The notes beneath the pieces are model-generated. The model searched no databases and was not told the DNA's origin. It saw only the letters and a list, made by a program, of their open reading frames with translations. Position numbers and translations under genes: made by a program. Shown here in pieces: positions 9,801 to 12,726 of a stretch of 12,726 nt of DNA. The number at the start of each line of letters is the position of its first letter. Position 1 is the first letter of the stretch. Source of the DNA: Bacteroidales bacterium (lineage in GTDB: Bacteria; Bacteroidota; Bacteroidia; Bacteroidales; P3); assembly GCA_017988355.1 (NCBI GenBank), contig JAGNRX010000013.1, positions 1-12,726 on the forward strand, read 5' to 3'.

Positions 9801-9848
9801 CAAAGAGAAGATAATTACAATAATTTTAATAGCACCTTTGTTTTGCAT
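6834..9848 (-). CDS. secDF: SecDF, fused protein-export membrane protein
   Basis: This 1004-residue protein is a SecD-SecF fusion. Its family assists SecYEG on the periplasmic side, using the proton gradient to pull preproteins through the inner membrane. SecD half: TM1 at 7-27; GMGLDLKGGMNV at 103-114; P1 domain with KRIDKFGVSE and LIELPGVSDPQRI (216-250); then five further helices (about 505-660) containing AMAVDANVIINERIKEEL. SecF half: TM at 692-710; GLDYGIDFTGGRTYVVRF (711-728); helices at about 825-990 with GFSINDTVVIFDRIREN (898-914). Asp572, Asp903 and Arg937 sit where the proton-pathway residues D340, D637 and R671 of Thermus SecDF would be; the 34-residue spacing of the last two is identical. 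Residues about 265-335 form a charged low-complexity insertion in the periplasmic part. Fused SecDF is usual in Bacteroidota. It has its own promoter upstream and is divergent from the MFS gene. Confidence 0.97.
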   Translation of the reverse strand: MQNKGAIKIIVIIFSLVCLYQLSFTYFSKKVERDAKEYAVNSYAKNLAKTLANGDVLREQELFDSISNERELNYLDSISEKTVYNFLWMRPFTFKECKAREVGMGLDLKGGMNVKMEVSTVDVVRNLATNPNDPAFLKLVDQSIERQKLSGKNFYTSFEEIVNETEKTSKVNLSAFFRVKLKESGITTNSTNSEVLSAIKKECTDAFDRTFQVLTKRIDKFGVSEMTIQKLEASERILIELPGVSDPQRISRLLEGTAQLEFWLAGDAGKVFQSLGAADEFLSNLGEEKDETLVEDTLINNVEKPVAKKDTLLNNKRPLLDLFTRLNRGDLAPTVVGTATATAQKEINRQLERAAKVLPSDVKFLWSAQPISKTNEFELYVIQYTNKAKNALLDGDVIDDARQDFDQQGRPVVSMSMKAEAARTWGKITGTHIGSSIAIVLDDVVYSAPRVNSEISGGRSEISGSFSIEEAKDLANILKSGKLTAPAKVVQESIVGPSLGEESIRAGFISFILSLTIVFAYMLFLYSYGGIAACTALIVNLFFLFGVLASIGVVLTLSGIAGIVLILAMAVDANVIINERIKEELRLGKNINNAIADGYKASYSAIIDGNVTTLITGIILAYFGAGSVMGFAITLSIGILTSLFTSIFISRLTMEWMLTIKSLKNRLSFSNKLMANFLVDPKYKFVESSKKQLIIFGSIAIILIGFIAVKGLDYGIDFTGGRTYVVRFDKDVNVNEIRTSLEKEFGSSPEVKTFGPNYQVKITTDYKVKEDNEDVKKEVVAKIFNGTKQFYADKTISIEQYQSTLKSPLGIISSEVVGPTIADDTKTSAIIAVIFSLIAMFIYIAIRFTKWQYSLGAITALAFDALFTIGMFSVLGGLLNFSMDVDMNFVAAVLTVIGFSINDTVVIFDRIRENVKLYPNREFGDIMNLSLNQTLSRTVNTIGTVFLSLLIIIIFGGDVLRGFAFALLIGTTSGVFSTLFISNPITYLLIRKQNNKKALKIKTK

Positions 9849-9893
9849 ATATTATAATGATTTGTTTTAAAAATACACATTTTTTAGAATTTG

Positions 9894-9925
9894 CAAAGAT
9901 AGAATTTTATTTTATAACTCCCTAA
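9894..9925 (-). promoter_or_regulatory. Probable secDF promoter, TTAG-N20-TATCTTTG
   Basis: On the minus strand, TATCTTTG (9901-9894) fits the Bacteroidota -7 element TAnnTTTG exactly. TTAG (9925-9922) lies 20 bases upstream and matches the -33 TTTG at three of four positions. The 5' leader to the secDF ATG at 9848 would be about 40 nt and A/T-rich (TTAAAACAAATC...), with no Shine-Dalgarno sequence. Confidence 0.6.
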
Positions 9926-10047
9926 TATCAACAAAAAATTTACTTGCTAATGATTATTGAAAACAATTATTTTTCATTCAATCAAAAGTTTAAAGCCAAT
10001 TATTAAAAAAAAACAGACGAAATAAAACTCATATCAACAAAATATTA

Positions 10048-10055
10048 TAGCTTTG
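10048..10055 (+). promoter_or_regulatory. Probable -7 element of the MFS gene, TAGCTTTG
   Basis: TAGCTTTG fits TAnnTTTG and lies 31 bp before the MFS ATG at 10087, giving a leader of about 25 nt (ending ATTAAAAATTTGTAAAC). No TTTG is present 19-21 bases upstream, so only half of the promoter is recognisable. It sits about 150 bp from the opposing secDF -7 box, making 9849-10086 a divergent promoter region. Confidence 0.5.
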
Positions 10056-10086
10056 CACATTGAAAAATCATTAAAAATTTGTAAAC

Positions 10087-11490
10087 ATGACAGAAAAATT
10101 ACGCACATCAATGAGAGATTCCAAGACTATGCGCTGGATTGCTCTTCTATTGATTTCATCAACAATGTTTTTTGCATACTTCTTTGTTGATGTCGTTGCC
10201 CCATTAAAGACTTTATTAGAACAAGATCCTTATTTTTGGTCTAACGAAACATTTGGTATGCTTGGAGGATCAGAGTTCTTCCTAAATGTATTTGCAGGAT
10301 TTCTAATTTTATCAGGGATTATCCTTGATAAAATGGGTATAAGATTTACTTTAAGACTATCCGGAATTCTTATGCTTGTAGGTGCTACTATTAAATGGTA
10401 TGCAGTAAGCTCTTACTTTGTTGGAACAGAAATTCAAGGTTTCTTAAATTCTTTTATTGAAGGTGTTCCTGCTTCTGCAAAACTAGCTTTCTTTGGATTT
10501 TCAATCTTTGGAGTTGGTGTTGAAATGGCTGGTATCACTGTTTCTAAGACTATTGTAAAATGGTTTAAGGGAAAAGAACTTGCACTTGCGATGGGTCTTG
10601 AAATGGCACTTGCTCGTTTAGGGGTTTTCGCAGTATTCCAACTTTCTCCTATATTTGCTAAAGATGGTGGAGTTTCAAACTCTGTATTCTTTGGAGTATT
10701 ATTCCTATTAATTGGTTTTATCACATTCTTTATCTATACATTTATGGATAAGGCTCTTGACAAACAAACAGGAGAAGGTGCAAATATGGACCCTGAAGAT
10801 GAATTCAAGGTTTCAGACCTTAAAAAGATTATTACAAACCCAGGATTCTTAGCAATTGCAGGACTATGTGTTTTGTTCTATTCAGCAATCTTCCCATTCC
10901 AAAAATTCGCAACAGATATGTTAGCTTCAAAACTAAGCATTGACGCGGTTATTGCAGCAAGATATGTATCATTCTTCCCTATTGGAGCAATGGTTCTAAC
11001 CCCATTTATTGGTGCTTTCTTAGATTTTAAAGGAAAGGGTGCAACAATGATGATGTACGGAGCAATATTATTAACTATTTCACATCTAATTTTTGCATTA
11101 GTTCCCGAAGCATCTTTCACACCAGTTGTAGCAATAGCAACAATAGTTATTTTAGGCGTTGCATTTTCTCTTGTTCCTGCATCAATGTGGCCTTCACTAC
11201 CTAAAATTATAGATGAAAAGTACTTAGGCTCAGCTTATGGATTAATATTCTATATCCAAAACATTGGTCTATTATTAGTTCCTATGTTAATTGGATATGC
11301 ATTATCAGTTTCAAACCCTGGAGTTGCAGAACAAATACAAGCAGAAGTTGTGGGTGCAAGATACAACTATACAGTACCAGAACTAATATTCGCAGGCTTT
11401 GGAGTTGCAGCATTTTTCCTTGCAATAATTCTAAAAAGAATTGACAAGAAAAAAGGATACGGCTTAGATATACCAAATAAAAAGAGTTAA
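10087..11490 (+). CDS. Major facilitator superfamily transporter, MFSD1-like
   Basis: This is a 467-residue, about 12-helix inner-membrane secondary transporter. Helices are clear from residue 16 on (RWIALLLISSTMFFAYFFVDVVAPL). The loop after the second helix carries a motif-A-like DKMGIRFTLR (81-90). A charged central cytoplasmic loop at about 220-247 separates the two six-helix halves. The C-terminal half contains SLVPASMWPSLPKIIDEKYLGSAYGLIFYIQNIGL (361-395), which I recognise as typical of the group that includes animal MFSD1, a lysosomal dipeptide transporter. A peptide or similar small-solute substrate for this bacterial protein is therefore only a suggestion. The start is the first ATG after an A-rich leader, and the next in-frame ATG (Met9) is a weaker choice. 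It is monocistronic: divergent from secDF and closed by a strong terminator 23 bp after the stop. Confidence 0.93.
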   Translation: MTEKLRTSMRDSKTMRWIALLLISSTMFFAYFFVDVVAPLKTLLEQDPYFWSNETFGMLGGSEFFLNVFAGFLILSGIILDKMGIRFTLRLSGILMLVGATIKWYAVSSYFVGTEIQGFLNSFIEGVPASAKLAFFGFSIFGVGVEMAGITVSKTIVKWFKGKELALAMGLEMALARLGVFAVFQLSPIFAKDGGVSNSVFFGVLFLLIGFITFFIYTFMDKALDKQTGEGANMDPEDEFKVSDLKKIITNPGFLAIAGLCVLFYSAIFPFQKFATDMLASKLSIDAVIAARYVSFFPIGAMVLTPFIGAFLDFKGKGATMMMYGAILLTISHLIFALVPEASFTPVVAIATIVILGVAFSLVPASMWPSLPKIIDEKYLGSAYGLIFYIQNIGLLLVPMLIGYALSVSNPGVAEQIQAEVVGARYNYTVPELIFAGFGVAAFFLAIILKRIDKKKGYGLDIPNKKS

Positions 11491-11512
11491 CATATTAGAA
11501 TAATATTCTTCT

Positions 11513-11558
11513 AAAAGTCTGCATATAACCTTGATAAGTTGTGTGCAGACTTTTTTTT
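11513..11558 (+). terminator. Rho-independent terminator after the MFS gene
   Basis: A 17-bp stem pairs 11513-11529 (AAAAGTCTGCATATAAC) with 11538-11554, including two G-U wobbles. The loop is 8 nt (11530-11537) and the T-run spans 11551-11558. The left side has only four A residues, so activity on the opposite strand for the converging XRE operon is possible but weaker. Confidence 0.9.
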
Positions 11559-11574
11559 ATTATCTAAATTTAAT

Positions 11575-11670
11575 GAATTGAAGATATGGGGAAATGAATC
11601 ACTGATCTACGAGAATGAATCACTGAAAGAATTTACTGAATCAAAGAAAGAATTTCGTGAATCAAAGGAA
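11575..11670 (+). repeat. Five degenerate tandem 21-bp units, GAAT(CA)-anchored
   Basis: GAATCA occurs at 11596, 11617, 11638 and 11659, exactly 21 bp apart. A fifth, more diverged unit begins with GAATTG at 11575, again 21 bp upstream. Units 3 and 4 (11617 and 11638) agree at 17 of 21 positions; the outer units agree less (about 12-13 of 21). The period is two DNA helical turns and also seven codons. Read in that frame the units give ELKIWGN, ESLIYEN, ESLKEFT, ESKKEFR, ESKE-stop, but no ATG precedes them in frame after the stop at 11512. It may be a relic of a coding repeat, a phased protein-binding array, or an intergenic repeat element. Confidence 0.75.
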
Positions 11671-11696
11671 TAAAAAATTAGATCAGTGATTCATTT
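11592..11696. repeat. Perfect 18-bp inverted repeat around the 21-bp array
   Basis: AAATGAATCACTGATCTA at 11592-11609 is perfectly inverted at 11679-11696, enclosing 69 bp that hold most of the 21-bp units. The left arm overlaps the second 21-bp unit, and the right arm can also pair with AATGAATCACTG of the third unit (from about 11615), so alternative hairpins are possible. No T-run follows either arm, so it does not look like a simple terminator. No transposase gene is nearby. A MITE-like element or a structured RNA/DNA site are both open. Confidence 0.75.
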
Positions 11697-11756
11697 AAAC
11701 AAAATTTAAAAGCGGGATATTCAATGCATTAATCACATAAATTTACAGATATTTCT

Positions 11757-11963
11757 CTATTTCCAGTCTTTATCTTCTAGTTGAAAAACTTCATCAACAG
11801 ATTTTCCAAATACAAATGAAATCTTCATTATAACTGTTGCGGAAGGGACATACTTCTCTAGTTCTATGGCATTTATAGTCTGACGAGAGACCCCTATCCT
11901 ATCAGCCAAGTCTTGTTGCGACATTTTCAACACCGCTCTCTCAACTCTAATATTATTCTTCAT
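11757..11963 (-). CDS. XRE/Cro-type helix-turn-helix regulator
   Basis: This 68-residue protein is almost only a DNA-binding domain. The helix-turn-helix is MSQQDLADRIGVSRQTINAIELEKYVPS, at about 14-41, with the recognition helix near SRQTINAIE. The tail, KISFVFGKSVDEVFQLEDKDW, is typical of short regulators of this kind that lack a sensor domain. Its ATG lies inside the end of the preceding membrane-protein gene (11-bp overlap, different frame), so translation is probably coupled. No Shine-Dalgarno sequence is seen. In the family such proteins usually repress their own or nearby operons as dimers. The direct targets here are unknown; the upstream operon promoter (12480-12511) is the obvious candidate. 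Confidence 0.93.
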   Translation of the reverse strand: MKNNIRVERAVLKMSQQDLADRIGVSRQTINAIELEKYVPSATVIMKISFVFGKSVDEVFQLEDKDWK

Positions 11964-12450
11964 TTCGCAGTGATTTTTTTAAACGGTAAAGCTCAAAATT
12001 AAACTTAAAGATAAATAATATTAGAAAAAGATAAATATCATACATTATAACAGCGATATAAACAGTACCATATAGGAATAATGTCAGGAGAATAAATATA
12101 AGATAACCAACAATCATTGACCAAACCAAAGATTGCTCTCTTATCTTAGAAATATACTCATCTTCATTCTTATGCCTAGAAAAAGCAATAAAACTTAGAC
12201 CAATTACTATAAGAACTGGTAGTAGAGTACTAGCAAATGATGTCTTGGCAATTGTAAAAAAAGCATTATCTTTTGGATTATTTCCAAAAAAAGAAGAGAG
12301 ATCCATTTCTGCATAAATTGCAGGCATATAAACAGTAAAGTCCCAGGCTAAATCAAAGATTTTTGCTATTAGCATATACAGCATAACTGGTAACGTAACT
12401 ATCCAACCGATTTTCTTAAAATACGTTGGGAATAAATAAGATTTCTTCAT
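11953..12450 (-). CDS. Four-helix membrane protein paired with the XRE regulator
   Basis: This 165-residue integral membrane protein of unknown function has about four hydrophobic segments: 14-33 (IGWIVTLPVMLYMLIAKIF), 72-90 (FASTLLPVLIVIGLSFIAF), 107-127 and about 129-150. A charged loop, SRHKNEDEYISKIREQS, lies between the second and third, and a basic tail, ELYRLKKSLRNEE, follows the last; both are probably cytoplasmic. The N-terminal FPTYFKKIGW resembles the start of other Bacteroidota membrane proteins encoded next to small XRE regulators, as far as I recall. It is first in a two-gene operon with the regulator (overlap 11 bp). The arrangement suggests a membrane partner that senses a signal or modulates the regulator, but no sensing motif is visible. 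Confidence 0.85.
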   Translation of the reverse strand: MKKSYLFPTYFKKIGWIVTLPVMLYMLIAKIFDLAWDFTVYMPAIYAEMDLSSFFGNNPKDNAFFTIAKTSFASTLLPVLIVIGLSFIAFSRHKNEDEYISKIREQSLVWSMIVGYLIFILLTLFLYGTVYIAVIMYDIYLFLILFIFKFNFELYRLKKSLRNEE

Positions 12451-12479
12451 AACGGTAATTTTTTAATTGTTTAACGCTA

Positions 12480-12511
12480 CAAAAGTATAGTATATTATTC
12501 AAATTGACAAA
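12480..12511 (-). promoter_or_regulatory. Bacteroidota-type promoter TTTG-N20-TACTTTTG
   Basis: On the minus strand, TTTG (12511-12508) is followed by 20 bases and TACTTTTG (12487-12480), a full match to the TTTG-N19-21-TAnnTTTG consensus. Transcription would start near 12474, about 24 nt before the ATG of the membrane protein at 12450. It drives the membrane protein/XRE operon. The rest of 12451-12567 shows no other recognisable element and no clear terminator for the cupin gene. Confidence 0.72.
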
Positions 12512-12567
12512 TAAACTTTACATTTTATAATATTTATTTTCTATTTCATTGCAAATAATGATTAATT

Positions 12568-12726
12568 CTATCTTGTTAGTCTATTTATAATTGATTGGTG
12601 TTCTGGGTAATAATTAATCAGTTCGTCCACATTTGCAAGCTCAAAATCATTAAAAGAAAACATAGGACTGACTGCGCAGCTTACTAAGGCGAAACCTTTT
12701 TTGGAAGGAATACCAGCTGCAAACCA
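12568..12726 (-). CDS. DUF985-type cupin, C-terminal fragment (cut by right edge)
   Basis: Read leftward from the edge, the frame gives 52 residues and then a TAG at 12570-12568. It begins WFAAGIPSKKGFALVSC, continues AVSPMFSFNDFELANVDEL, and ends INYYPEHQSIINRLTR. The pattern of Trp-Phe-Ala, a Cys-x-Val-(S/A)-Pro turn, FxFxDFELA and YPxH is what I know from the end of DUF985/Cupin_5 proteins (the yeast YML079w type). These are single-domain beta-barrel proteins of about 150-170 residues with no settled function. Roughly the first two thirds lie outside the window. It is on the same strand as the XRE operon, 117 bp upstream of it, but that operon has its own promoter. Confidence 0.85.
   Translation of the reverse strand, partial: WFAAGIPSKKGFALVSCAVSPMFSFNDFELANVDELINYYPEHQSIINRLTR

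Noticed and set aside
11539..11673. Small plus-strand peptide encoded by the 21-bp repeats (ELKIWGN, ESLIYEN, ESLKEFT, ESKKEFR, ESKE-stop)
   Set aside because: The frame has no ATG after the stop at 11512, only TTG codons inside or just after the terminator hairpin, so translation is unlikely. The periodicity is reported as a repeat instead.
11592..11696. The inverted repeat as a transcription terminator for the XRE operon
   Set aside because: The loop is 69 nt and no T-run follows on either strand.
11575..11696. CRISPR array or integron attC site
   Set aside because: The units are contiguous, with no unique spacers, and degenerate, and no GTTRRRY core sites, cas genes or integrase gene are present.

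Overview
The window comes from an AT-rich member of the Bacteroidota. The evidence is a fused SecDF, a large TonB-dependent receptor with an N-terminal carboxypeptidase-regulatory-like domain, a very large secreted protein of a type usually exported by the type IX secretion system (T9SS), and promoters that match the Bacteroidota pattern TTTG-N19/20-TAnnTTTG. Start codons are preceded by A/T-rich leaders with no clear Shine-Dalgarno sequence, which also fits. I cannot place it more narrowly than Bacteroidota, perhaps a Bacteroidales/Marinilabiliales-like or Flavobacteriales lineage. No rRNA, tRNA, CRISPR array or insertion sequence was seen.

Layout. Positions 1-9848 are a leftward (minus-strand) block. 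In transcription order it holds secDF (9848-6834), a small single-pass membrane protein (6752-6393), a TonB-dependent receptor of 1226 residues (6348-2668), and a giant secreted protein that runs off the left edge (2637 to beyond 1). The gaps after secDF are 81, 44 and 30 bp. A consensus promoter lies in the 81-bp gap, so the last three genes look like one transcription unit separate from secDF. This gives an envelope cluster: SecDF helps move proteins through the inner membrane, while the receptor and secreted protein both carry Sec signal peptides and act at the outer membrane or cell surface.

A 238-bp divergent intergenic region (9849-10086) carries -7 elements for both secDF and a rightward MFS transporter related to the MFSD1 group (10087-11490). 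The transporter gene ends at a strong hairpin terminator (11513-11558). Next comes a non-coding stretch with an unusual repeat: five degenerate 21-bp units in exact phase (11575 onward), overlapped by a perfect 18-bp inverted repeat (11592-11609 / 11679-11696).

The right end holds a leftward two-gene operon encoding a four-helix membrane protein and an XRE-type DNA-binding protein. Their reading frames overlap by 11 bp and they have their own consensus promoter (12511-12480). At the edge is the C-terminal part of a DUF985-type cupin (minus strand, 12726-12568).

The items most worth a second look are the receptor/giant-secreted-protein pair, which has no SusD, and the phased 21-bp repeat with its inverted repeat.
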